Of a stretch of 64,000 nucleotides of DNA, positions 49,603 through 60,720 are shown piece by piece (within the stretch, counting starts at the first letter, position 1; every line of letters begins with the position of its first letter). The DNA is from Dryomyza anilis (taxonomy: Eukaryota > Arthropoda > Insecta > Diptera > Dryomyzidae). Below the pieces are notes generated by a model. It ran no database searches. It was not told the DNA's origin and saw nothing but the letters and a program-made list of their open reading frames with translations. The stretch covers positions 123,269,593 through 123,333,592 of the forward strand of contig OX638130.1 of assembly GCA_951804985.1 (NCBI GenBank). The letters are read 5' to 3'. Both the position numbers and the translations under genes were made by a program.

Positions 49603-49866
49603 ATTTCTTTGGTGGTTGTTATTGATTTCTTCGATCACTTGTGTTGCGGTAAATCGAACACAATAACAAACACACGTCTTTTGCAGAGTTTATTTCATAT
49701 CTTCTTATCGAAGTGCAATCACAAACATTTGCGAATTTCTTTGGCGTTTGTTATTGATTTCTTCGATCACTTGTGTTGCGGTAAATCGAACACAATAACA
49801 AACACACGTCTTTTGCTGAGTTCACTTCATATCTTTATATCGAAGTGCAATAACAAACATTTGCGT
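49603..49866. repeat. Tandem duplication of a 132-bp unit
   Basis: ATTTCTTTGG at 49603 and 49735 starts two units that share TTGTTATTGATTTCTTCGAT, CACTTGTGTTGCGGTAAATC, GAACACAATAACAAACACAC and ATCGAAGTGCAAT with few differences. Each unit also contains an internal inverted repeat, GTTTGTTATTG ... CAATAACAAAC. The 121-residue plus-strand frame here is the repeat itself. Confidence 0.92.
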
Positions 49867-51684
49867 ATCCAATAACACAGCATCAAATCTCGTAATTGTG
49901 TTTTTTGCCAACATACAACAAACAAAATTCGTGCAAAAAGAACAAGAAGAAGTTATTACAGTGGTTACCACTGTAATAATTTCTAATAATTTTGTTTCAT
50001 AGAATTTAAAATTAGCTTTTTAAAATTTATTTCTAATTGTATCTCTCATCTTTAATATAAAACAAATACCTCCTTAGCTAACTTGACTTAATCTCAATCT
50101 CTTTTCCAGTTACTTTTCAAGTTAATGCTAATTAATGTTGTTAGTGCCCCATAAAGCCTTGCATAGCACATAATTCATTTTACCAGACCACAACCGGCGG
50201 CATCTAAACCGCTTTATTATCGAAAACATCCTGCGTTCAGTTCAGCCCAGTTCCCAACGCTGTTCATTACACGAGCGCGCACCACATAAATCTAACGAGC
50301 ACCACATTGTTTATGGTGTTTGGAACTTGAAGTATCTATCGAATGCCAGGTATTTCGGCACAGAAAATTGTCAACAACACGAAGCACAAAAAAATACAAA
50401 AAGAAGAAAAAACTAATCAATAAACCATTAATTTGAACAAAATCAGATAATTTATTATGCGGCACAGTGATTTTTTCCGTTCGAAAAGTTGTACAAAAGA
50501 AATATCCAACAACTGCACAGTAGTCGAAAATAAAATACGAAATAATGAAAAAGCAGTAGCAAAATTAAATACAAAACCCGTATAAGGTACAGGTGATGAA
50601 GATGGGTATAAAAATCTATGGAGTGTTGAAAAACACTTGAGTATAGAAAAAGAAGAAAGAAAAGAAATCAATAAACAATATTTAAGGGCATACATTATAC
50701 AACTGATGAAGCTTTTACCATGTACTCTGGTAGTATAAATAGATAGATTAGGGTGTATTGGCCAATAGACCCCACTCGTAGTATGAAAGAAAGTTCGGCT
50801 AGGGTAAAACATGAAAAAAAAATAATACAAATCCCAGCAGTACCAGCACCAAATACATGAAAATGAACATGCACGAGTATTACACTTTAGTACGACATTT
50901 ACCTACCACCTACCTAAATTCGGTTTCCCTGTCGTCATCGTCTGGATATCGACATGTGCTTGTAAATAATGTTCGGCAATTTGCGAACAAACACGAGCCA
51001 CTAAACGAGCGAACAAAATTGTTAATGTTTCACAACAAATATGGCGACAAAGAGCGAAAGGAGAAGAAGTACTAAAAATATAGGTATCTCAAAAAAAAAG
51101 GAATACCCAAGAGAAAAGAAGTTCGTAATAAGGTATGAGGTATAAAATAAATCTGCATTCAATTTGCTTATCAACACAAAGTAGTCGAAGAGGCAAAGAA
51201 GGAGGGTATAGAAGAAGTTTTGGTAGAGGTTATATGTTGAAAACCTAAGGTAGAATGAAGAAAAGGTTGTTAAAAAATGACTGTGCTCATGTGGAATTGA
51301 CTGTGTAAGCGAAATAAAAAGGTAACGACACAATGTTAATGGTATTTGTTAGTTGGGTTACAACGTCGTCGTATCGAAGATTTGTGAATTAATGTCTTCA
51401 CTAAATGTTATCCAATAAAGCACTTAAATGACAGTCGTTTGTTTGTTGCCAAAGGCGGTGGTTATTTATCAACCAAGTTGACATTTTTCCGCATAAACAA
51501 TAAATGACTCAAATGCAGTTCTCACAACAACAATGAAGAAGGTGCAGAGATTGGCGGATCATGAAATATATACACATTTGTTTGCTGGATATTTTAATGA
51601 GGCATTAAATTAAAAGTTCCTATAAAACGAATGACTCACGTAGTAGGCACAAATGACAAAGACTAAGTCGAGAGCATCGAGTTA

Positions 51685-51974
51685 CCAGAAGTGAAATATG
51701 GTATAAAAGGTCCCGAATATATAGGCTAAAGAGATTAATATTGAAGTGGCGAGGAAGACGTAATATTTAGGGAATGAAAGACTAATTTTTAGGAAGACGA
51801 TAAAGGAATTCATTAAATTAGTAAAGTTATCAGAACTGAAAGACAGTATAGAAGGTCCAGAATATATTGACAAAAGAGAATAATATTGAAGTGGCGAGGA
51901 AGACGTAATATTTAGGGAATGAAAGACTAATTTTTAGAAAGACGACATAAAGAATTCATTAAAATAGTACAGAG
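51685..51974. repeat. Tandem duplication of a 145-bp unit
   Basis: AATATTGAAGTGGCGAGGAA occurs 145 bp apart (about 51737 and 51882). Both are followed by GACGTAATATTTAGGGAATG, AAAGACTAATTTTTAG and AAGACGA. The units begin with AGAAGTGAAATATGGTATA / AGAACTGAAAGACAGTATA and are almost identical in the centre. Confidence 0.92.
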
Positions 51975-54540
51975 CATAATATTTATATATTTCAACTATA
52001 ACAAATATCACAGCAAATTAATTTGCACAAAAGCGCTATATCCTTAAAAGCTGATGTGCCGTTTTCGAGTTGCTTTGTGAGGTTACGTGATAATTAATGA
52101 GGGTATCCGGCATATTCGAAATTCGTACATTTCGTAGGCAGTGCCGCCTATCATTTGCAGTAATGACAGCAAAACATGACAAATGTCAATGGGCTCACAT
52201 GACCCGACAACGGCAATAACGACTACGACGAGTACGACAACGAAGGCGCTACGCCTCAACGGAGCTGACTCGCAAAAAATAAAGACCTAAAAAAAAAAAA
52301 AAAAAGACAACGACGAAGACAAGAGAGAAAATGAAGAATACAAACTGTAGGAAGCATTATATATACTATGTGGAATGGTTAAAAGAATCACAGCGTAGCA
52401 ATCACATCCACAAACGACGTAACATTAAAATAATGTCCGGAGACGATAACATGGCAAAAAGCTTTTATTTCAACTTGAATGAATCCTCAAATGGGAATCG
52501 CATGTGAGACGTACAGACAGACATACATCCACGACTCGAATATATGTCCGGCCGTGTTCTATATCACTCTCTTTCTGACTTTACAACTAGCTAGTTATCT
52601 ATCTCACTCACTCGTGCCGACTATGCCGCCGTACAGTGCAGTGCAGTGGGGAATGTCAGACGGGTCCTTATCCGGCAAACCTTACGGAGTATTTTTGCAA
52701 TTTTTGTGTCTTGATTTTTGCGCTTTTTGCAGAACGGAAGATGAATGCGTTTCTTTTGGTTATTGTTTTTTTTTTGTGTGCTGTTCTGTTTCGTGATGGG
52801 CTCGATTTTTGGCTTGCCAGGGATTTCATGGTTGCACTGGTTGTAGCTATATGTTGCAGTTGGCGCTGACAAGACACGAACTAAATCCCAAATGGCAGAA
52901 GATGACCAATGTATAGCTGAAGTAGAAGCCGACGACGATGATGACGATGACAAGAAGCAGAAAAAATGGAGCAACCAAGGACAAAAAATCGTAGAGAAAA
53001 TTGGCATGAACAGGCAAGCATTCCGGGAATACTCGAGTATGAAATTTAATACCAACAAAAAAATCTAGCAGATTTTTAAATGCCGAATAAACTCAATTAG
53101 TAGGAGATAGAATAAAGTTTCAATTTTAGTCAAAAAATACCACCAACTTCCTATGGACTTTTTAAATTCTTTGAAGGGAATCAAATAGCAATGGAAAAGT
53201 TTGTGCTTTTTTTGCCGAGCCCAAAACCATGTCAATTAAAATTTATTTAAAATATTAACTTTCAGATTTCCGCAAACTTTTCAGACAGAATTCAAGTCAA
53301 TATTGGTCAAACAGTCATAAAACATTTGAAATATTACCTTTGTTTTGTTGAGCTTTACCATTATCTATTTCAAGACAACTAATAGTTCTTGGAAACAGTC
53401 ACAGCAAAATAACAAAAATATAACTTCAACAAATAGTTAATAGTCCAAACAAAAAAGGAAAAGAATCAAGAACATTTCCCTGTGGATATCAATAAAAATC
53501 AGCAGTCTAGGAAATAGTGCTAAAATGTGAAAAAAAAGCCATGTGTTGTCCAGTCAAACAAGAGGATGTTAGAACGTAGCATTTCAAAGAAACAAAAAGA
53601 AAAACCGTGATTGAACCCAGAGTCTGTCGAGAAGATGGTACAAAGACGGGGAAAATAGCACTGTGCTGTGCATTATTGAGCGGCACTAAAAGACAATCAC
53701 ATGACCATCAAAATGATGATAGGGAGTTTGAGAGAACGGAACAGTACAGAACAAAAAAAAAAAAAACGAAACGGCACAGAACGTTTTGTGCATGCTGAGG
53801 ATGTAGATGATAATAATGGATGGCATGGTATGGTATGTCCGTCATGTTATTGTTTTGTTCAAAAGTTTCGACTCATCAACACGTACATGCATTTTATGGC
53901 CCTGGAAAGAAGTAGCTGTGATTGCACTTTGGCATGACCAGAGAAAGACGTTGACTGATTGAAAGTATTTCGGGCAAAATTTTACAGATATTAAAGAGAC
54001 AAAAGTCGTATAGTTGCTGGAAGTACACAAAAATAGTAAAATAATAAGTAACTCAGACTCATTTTATGTTGTGCTAATAAATTATGTTACCTGCGCATTG
54101 AAAAGTTTTAATTCCAACCGCTAAAGCGCTTAAAAACTGACGTTGAACTTGAATTTTACAACTTTTTAGCAGCCTAACAAGGTTTTAAAACTGTCTGAGG
54201 AGTGCTTAAAAACTAAGCCCAAAGCTATTTATTTATTTTAAGCTAGAAACTGTGAGGTGTAGTAGTTTATATAAGTCTTGGCTAAGCTGCAGAGAACTTC
54301 ACATTGCTGTGTGGGAAAGGTGGATTTGTAAACTTGGATATAGACAAAATGCATGCAGAGAAATCTGTAAAATTATGTAATCGGTGTTGTACAAAATATT
54401 TCTAAGAGTATTTAAAACCAGATATAATTAGGAAAAACTGATAACTAAGTGAGTTATTTACAATTCTAAACAATATCTTGAATTCAATTTTCTTTAAAAT
54501 CAGACAAATTCCTTTTATAAATTTGATATGTACTTCATTT

Positions 54541-54703
54541 CTGAACTAAAAAAAAAATCAATAGTTTTTTTTTATTAAAATTAGTCAATTCTATTGAGTA
54601 CTTTCAATAGCAAAAAAAACTTAATACCATTAAATACTACAAAATACTTTTAAATACTATTAAATTGTTTTTGTGTTTACATGAAAATATTAATTTTTTG
54701 TAT
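54541..54703. mobile_element. MITE family 1, left part, interrupted by an insertion
   Basis: ATCAATAGTTTTTTTTTATT, TAATACCATTAAATACTACA and ATTTTTTGTATA follow the family 1 order up to TTTTTGTATA. Then the family 2 element begins, and the missing right part resumes at 55452. Confidence 0.7.
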
Positions 54704-55451
54704 ACACAGAAAAAAAGTACAACATATTGATGAATTCCCTTCATCAAAGCACAATTCATTTTATTGAAGAACCATTCATAATATTAATGACTAACGACAT
54801 CAATATTATGAATGTTATCATAAATATGATGAACGCTTGGTAACTGTCGAAAAGGTGTTCTTCAATATAATGAATTATGACATACACTTGTAAAGAATAC
54901 GTTTCATCATATTAATGAACAAAAAAATAAAATACTACATATACGTACTTCATATCGAAGAAAGCGTTTCATCAAACCAAATTTCAATAAAAATATTTAT
55001 TTTCCGTTTATTTTATACCGTACTTCTCAGTTCTCAAGTAGTTCTTGTATGTTATTTCTTATATAATTGTTGCTCGACATGCATAAATTAGTAAAATGTT
55101 TTATAATATATTTATAATTACAACTTTTTATTAATAAAAAGTTATAATTATGAAAAATATACTTAAATATTTAACAAAAAAAAAATTATAAAAAACATAT
55201 TTTTTGAAAAAAAAAAAATTTGAAAAAAAAATATTTTTGAAAAAAAATACAATTATTTTGTTACAATTTTTTGTTACAAAATATTTTTTTTCGTAAAATG
55301 TATTTTCCCTGATTTTTTTTTTTTTTTTTCGAAAATTTTTTTGCTCTCGGATAATTTTTTTTTAAATTGTTTTTTATAACATTTTTTCCAAAAATTTGTT
55401 TAAGGATTTTTTTTTAAATTTTTTTTTTTGAAAAAAAAATATTTTTTACTA
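54704..55451 (+). mobile_element. Dispersed repeat family 2, best complete copy, nested in a MITE
   Basis: It begins ACACAGAAAAAAAGTACAAC and carries the family order: GAACCATTCATAATATTAAT, AAAAGGTGTTCTTCAATATA, TACGTTTCATCATATTAATG, TTCATCAAACCAAATTTCAA (54968), CTCAAGTAGTTCTTGTA, then an A/T tract with TTTTTTCGAAAA (55185-55450). Because it splits a family 1 MITE in its middle, both its ends are fixed to within a few bases, giving a length near 748 bp. No ORF is present. The left end resembles that of family 1 (CACTCAGAAAAA). Confidence 0.75.
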
Positions 55452-55507
55452 CTATTGAATAACATAATGTCTTATTGACCAATTTTAATAGGATTTTTTC
55501 TGAGTGT
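55452..55507. mobile_element. MITE family 1, right part, with inverted terminus
   Basis: CTATTGAATAACATAATGTC, TTATTGACCAATTTTAATAG and the end GGATTTTTTCTGAGTGT complete the family 1 copy that starts at 54541. The last bases are the reverse complement of ACACTCAGAAAAA. Confidence 0.75.
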
Positions 55508-55662
55508 GAGTTCATAAATAATTTAGTTTTGGTTTTGGAATCTTTTAGAACTTTTGAATAGGACCTTTTTTAAAAATGTTTCTTTAGTATGAGAGAATTT
55601 TTAAGATAAGTTTTTTGTGAATTGAGAACATTTTTGATTATAGTGCTTTTGGAACTTTTCGA

Positions 55663-55678
55663 ATTCTTGTATAGAATA
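55663..55678. repeat. SINE target-site duplication, left copy
   Basis: ATTCTTGTATAGAATA, identical to 55988-56003. The last bases merge with the (AAT)n tail of the SINE. Confidence 0.92.
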
Positions 55679-55987
55679 ATAATAATAATAGTTTGGCGCT
55701 ACAGTCCTGTATGGAACTTCGGCCGAGCTCTCTCACCATTTTGAGCTGTGCGTGTTATATTTGTACTCAAAGTGGTGGGACCCACAGTTTATTGCCGAAT
55801 CCGAACGGCGGGTGAGAGCTTTTCATAGGCAATGGTTTTACTCTCGTAGGTTTGCCATTTACTGACGAGAGGTAGCGCGGTATAGAATAATGTTTCTATG
55901 AAAAGATGTTGTTAGCCCCAGTCCAGGCTTGAACCAGGGACCTTTCGGCTCGCAGTCCAACGCACTAACCGCTGAGCTGCCACGGCT
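55679..55987 (-). mobile_element. tRNA-derived SINE
   Basis: Read on the minus strand, the element begins GCCGTGGCAGCTCAGCGGTT. Its RNA polymerase III A box (CAGCTCAGCGG, 55969-55979) and B box (GGTTCAAGCC, 55926-55935) are spaced as in a tRNA. A non-tRNA body of about 220 bp follows. It contains a hairpin (ACCATTTTGAG 55735-55745 with CTCAAAGTGGT 55766-55776) and GAGCTCGGCC, then a (TTA)n tail (TATTATTATT). A 16-bp direct repeat, ATTCTTGTATAGAATA, flanks it exactly (55663-55678 and 55988-56003), proving retroposition. The body architecture recalls a widespread insect SINE type, from memory. The partner LINE is unknown. Confidence 0.92.
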
Positions 55988-56003
55988 ATTCTTGTATAGA
56001 ATA
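55988..56003. repeat. SINE target-site duplication, right copy
   Basis: ATTCTTGTATAGAATA, immediately next to the tRNA-like head of the SINE. Confidence 0.92.
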
Positions 56004-56560
56004 CTGGTATATAAAACATTTTAAAAAATAATTTATAGTACTTACTAAAATTCATTTCAATAAAAATTAAGACAATTTTCTAAGATAGAATTTGTAAACC
56101 TTTTTGATTTCTCTTATGGGAAACTAAAATATAAAATATTTTCAAATTACTCATAATGGTGGACTTAGTACAGGTCTATAAAGATTCCGCTTATATTCAA
56201 AACTATTTCAAGGTTTTCAATTAAGAGTTTTGAAAATTTATAGAACTTTTTAAAATGATTTTTAGTATGACGGTATTATTAAGGTATATTTTCTTGTGAA
56301 TTAAGGACATTTTCGATTATAGAGTTATTGGGCCTTCTAGAATTCTTCTATAGAATACTGATATATAAAACATTTTAAATAACAACTTATAATACGAGGG
56401 ACTTACTAAGGCTTACTAAGGCTCAGTATAAAACTTTTGAAACTTTTCGATTTCTTGTATAGAAAACTAAAATATAAAATATTTTCAAATTACACAGTAT
56501 AGTGGACTCATGATAGGTCTATAAATATTATGATTTTATTCAAAACTATAAATTTTGAAA
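55995..56560. repeat. Local diverged duplication around the SINE site
   Basis: TATAGAATACTGGTATATAAAACATTTTAAA (about 55995) and TATAGAATACTGATATATAAAACATTTTAAA (about 56350) lie about 355 bp apart. Related phrases (AAACTAAAATATAAAATATTTTCAAATTAC; GGTCTATAAA) also occur twice. It is an older tandem duplication into which the SINE inserted. Confidence 0.7.
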
Positions 56561-56811
56561 AAAATGTATTAAATTCTATTGGAACTTCTCCCAACTGATC
56601 TTAAAGAGCTTCCGAAAAATTTTGGGCACACGTTCCGTAATAAAGCTCGATATTTAACACCCACAGTCATGGCCAACAAAATTATAAAACATGCACATAT
56701 TTAGTCAAGTGTCTGGGAATTTTCAGTCGACATTTTGCTTGTATATTATTGTCTCTTTTTGTCGCTGTCTATGCCTATATTGCTGTCTTGCTCGTGGTGT
56801 TTACACAGGCA

Positions 56812-57055
56812 TGTCTCTCTGTTTGTCTGTCTGTTTCTCCGTCTGTCTATCCGCCCGATTGTATGTCTGTGTGTGTGCTTTGCATGTTCGTGATTTTATC
56901 ATTTTGAACAAAATGCTTTGAATTTTGTGCCCAAAAACATGCAGCAGGCGCAGCTTACATGCAACGCCAGCCAAAATACAAACAGAGCTAAAGCGCAACA
57001 TGACGCAGCGACAGACAGACGGACATACATACAAACAGACAGACAGCCAGTCACC
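56812..57055. repeat. Paired (CTGT)n and (ACAG)n microsatellites
   Basis: TCTGTTTGTCTGTCTGTTTC and CCGTCTGTCTATC (about 56816-56851) face GACAGACAGACGGAC and AAACAGACAGACAGCC (about 57011-57049) in inverted orientation. They are separated by about 160 bp and could form a hairpin. Confidence 0.75.
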
Positions 57056-58906
57056 ATACAAATACAAATGCATTACAAGCGTTGCATGCAAAAAAATTTC
57101 CAACATTTTCCAGCGCTGCGCACATACAACAGCAACAACAACCAGAGAAACACACAGAAAATTGAATTATTTTCCAAAGTTAACAAAATGCTGTGCCATG
57201 TTGAGCCGCACAAAGCGCAGTACAGAGGGCGTGGCGTTGCCATACCAAAAAAAAAGTCATACAAAAAAATCGGAACTATTTCCTAAGGACGATTATCAGC
57301 GAATGTGCTGTGGTTAGACATGAAAAAGGAGTAAAAACTACATTTTGTGGTTTTACGGGTGACATTTATGTGCTAGAGAAAATAGTTTTTAAAAGTATTT
57401 TCTATATATTCATATATCAGATTCTGAAAATTCTACGAAACAAAATTTGGTAAATACTATTTTAAAAATTTGTGAAAAGTACTCAATATAATTAAAAATC
57501 GTAAAAAAATTGTAAATCAATTAAAAAGTACATTTACTAAACAAATAAAAATAGATTAATCGAAAAAACGATATCTGCAAGGACAAAGGTAGCGAAATAG
57601 TGCTATATAAGATCAATATTAACACAAAACCTATCATTTTTGTATCTTTATATATTATCGAAATCGATAAATAGGGTCCATAATATATAAAGAAAAAGGA
57701 GTATGCTATCAAAGACAATTTGTAGCTCATCTCACAGTCGGAATTTCCCTAAAAATTTGTGTTTCTCTTCCAAAATGGCTGGCGACCGCCAACGACATTG
57801 TTAGGCTTACAAAGCCTAGTTCCAAACAATTGTTGACTTTGTTGGCTAACGGCCAGAAGCAAGTGGTTTGTGCTACCAGAAAATAAATTGCAAAGGAATA
57901 GAAAAAAAAACGGGAAATAAAATAGTTTTTCGAGCTTCATAAAATATAAGTTCAAGAAACCTTTATATGGTTTTTATAAACCAAAGATAAAACACACTAC
58001 TTATACTATAGAAATATTGGAATATATATTATTTCCAAAGTGATAACTGAGAAAATAGTTTTATTTTCCAATCCTTTAATTTAAAAAGGTCTCTTTTCAT
58101 CTAATTTCACTAATTTTGAACTTTTATATACAAAATATAAAATGTTTGATATAATTTTGACCGACCCAAAAAAAATATTTTTTTTTAATTTAGCAAATTT
58201 TATCATTTCATTGCATGCAGTTTTTTTTTTGCAATATAAACTAAAGTCAATGGACGCGCCTACTTTTCCTCAATTCATCGGCATTTCGACGTCATTGCGT
58301 TGCTCGATGTTACTTCTACTTCTACTACTGCTGGCAACCCTAGCACCCGAGTAGTCCATCAAATACACTGCGGGCCATAAACTTTCGACAGCTAACTCGC
58401 ATTGAACTCCCAGGTTTCTTTAATGTCGTGACATGCACCACGATGACAGCGCCAACGTTGTCGAGTAAGTCTACGAAATTGTTGGATTCGTGAAAAACAA
58501 TCCGAACGTGATTTCATGGCAAAAATGAATCTTAATCGAAAATTTGATACGCTAGGGAATTGGAAAAATAATAAAAAAAAATAGAAATGGCAAAGCAAAA
58601 ACTTTACGTCTAGCGGTAGTTTTCAATTTGGAAGTTGCCGTGTGACGGCAAACTTTGGCAGCTAAATTAGACAAATTAGTAGATGGTGAAATGTAAAAAA
58701 AGGACATGAGCATGAAAAGAATAGAAAAAAACCCGACAGTCAAAATGCGCAAAATTTTATAAAGTGAATTGTTTTGCGAATATAAAATATTATTTTTTAT
58801 TTGGCACATATAACAAATATATATTAAAAAAATTATAAAGCCGCATTTTGTGTAAATTTGTTGAACATATCGTATACTTGAAAGAACAAATAGTATTTTC
58901 AGTTAT

Positions 58907-59100
58907 ACACTCAGAAAAATACCATAGAATCAATAGTTTTTTGCTATTAAAAATAGTCAATAGGATAAACTATTATTTTAGTAATTAAAAATCATTAAAT
59001 ATTTTTAAATACTTTTAAATTATTTTTCAGTTTATACAAAATTACTTATTTTTGGTATACTATTGAATCAATAACTGTCCTATTGACTAATTTTTTCTAA
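58907..59100. mobile_element. MITE family 1 copy
   Basis: It starts ACACTCAGAAAAATACCATA and continues with ATCAATAGTTTTTTGCTATT, AGTCAATAGGATAAACTATT, TTGGTATACTATTGAATCAA and CTGTCCTATTGACTAATTTT. The right inverted terminus is lost after TTTTTTCT. Confidence 0.75.
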
Positions 59101-60059
59101 TTGTTATATTTTATTTTAAAACTCATTTCACATATTATTTAGTTATGTAAATGGTACCTCCTTTGACATATATTGGGATATAAGGGTAAAAATAAAGTAC
59201 TAGGGCTTTAAAGTTATACAAAATTTCAAATTTTAAAATATGGAAATAGCGATTTTAAATTTTATAGACTATTTAAAGTAGAATAACTAATTCCAAAAGA
59301 AAATTGTTTCAAATTGTAAATGTTGAATAGAATTTAATATTGAAATGAAACTGGTTATAAATTAAATGTAATTTTCAAAAAAAAGGGCTATAAACAAATA
59401 TATTCAAAATCTCAATATTTGAAATGTTATGAAAGAGCATCTTTTTATAGCAGAATAAATAATACCTCCATTCTATTTATAGTAGAATAACTAAAACCAT
59501 AGGAAAGTGTTCAAAACTAAGAGTAACTTACAGAGGAAAATGTACATTTTGTCAATTTCGTGCAGTACTTAGTCTTGAATTAGATATAGCTCAAAATAGG
59601 AGGTAACTAAAAGAAAAATGTACGTTTTGTAAATTTCAGTTAGAGCTCATTCTTGAACTAGACCCTTTTTAGGAGTACTCAGTCGTTATGAAACTCTTTT
59701 AAAACTTTTGGAAAAAAAAATAATATTTGTAAATTTCGAGAAGCGAGTATTTTAATGAAATCTTAAAACTTTTCTTAAAATTAAAATATCATCGTTCATC
59801 GATGTCCAAAGTCTACAAATTGTAAATGTCCTCAGGGTTTTGATATATTAGTTCTTAATGTGTTTTGATTGAAAACTGATCGTGATACGGATTAACCGGA
59901 TTTGGTTTTTCACAATAACATTGAACTGCTTCCATCTCTGTTACATGGTGCGATAGAGATGATATGATGTGCGATATGAATGCGATGGCTAATAGTTGAG
60001 TACACGATACAGTCATAAATTGCTACAGGCAACTTGCTGCATTGAACTTTTTACGATAC

Positions 60060-60410
60060 TGGTTTTTTTTATGAATTATTTCATGTACATGGTTTTCAAC
60101 TTTTTTACAACTCTGATTTTTTTTGTACATTTTTGATTTGTTTATTTGTACCACACGGATTTTTGTACTTGCCTGATTTTTTTTTAGTACTTTTTTTATT
60201 TTTTTTTTAGTACTTTTTTTATTTTTTGTACTTTTTCTGATTTTGTTAGTGATTCTTTGATTTTTTTGTACTTTTCTAATTTTGTACTATTCAGATTTTT
60301 TGTATTTCTATGATATTTTGGCTTCTTTTATTTTTTTTTGTACGTTTTTGATTTTTTGTTTTGTACTTCTCCTATTTTTTTTAGTACTTTTCAGATTTTA
60401 GTTTTGTTTT
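60060..60410. repeat. Degenerate tandem TTTTTGTACTTTTCTGATTT
   Basis: About fifteen imperfect units of GTACTTTT joined to GATTTTTT run through this T-rich stretch, with periods of 18-25 bp. No gene. Confidence 0.8.
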
Positions 60411-60479
60411 CATTGCCTTTTTGCAGTCTGTCTGTCTCTCTCTGCCCGTCCGTCACACACACTCGAAGCGCATTGACTG

Positions 60480-60720
60480 ATGTTAGACTGATTGATTACG
60501 TTTGATTCAGCGTTGATTTGTTGCATTGATACGAGCTGCATGCAAACCCAAGTGTATCGGTCTCCGTCCGGCGCTCCGACTACGACTCGAGCACTTTGGG
60601 TGCACGGCGTCTCGACGCAGCAGTGATGCCACGACGAATGTCTACAATTCGCTGCAAAGTGAGTTCTGTAGGTGGCAACATTGTACAGTGTGTTGTATGT
60701 GGCATGAGTGATAAAGAACT
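60480..60720 (+). other. GC-richer block with a strong-looking plus-strand splice donor
   Basis: Unlike the surrounding AT-rich DNA, this block has balanced composition and CG-containing words (CGTCCGGCGCTCCGACTACG). It ends in CTGCAAAGTGAGTTC (60650-60664), a good match to a fly 5' splice site. Read on the minus strand, CACTTTGCAG could instead be an acceptor. No translation of either strand is recognisable. It could be a noncoding first exon, a promoter or an enhancer. Confidence 0.2.

Noticed and set aside
49510..49875. 121-codon plus-strand frame
   Set aside because: It is a translation of the 132-bp tandem duplication, with the same residues repeated twice and no protein features.
52621..53058. 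145-codon minus-strand frame
   Set aside because: Ser- and Lys-rich low-complexity parts and overlapping open frames on the other strand. No family recognised and no splice or start support.
55905..55987. Possible tRNA gene on the minus strand
   Set aside because: It has A and B boxes and tRNA-like arms, but the anticodon stem is mismatched. It is fused to a SINE body with tail and target duplications, so it is the SINE head and not a working tRNA gene.
56918..57317. Two overlapping plus-strand frames of 122 and 130 codons
   Set aside because: They run over ACAG microsatellites and CA-rich sequence. Neither has protein features, and they compete in different frames.
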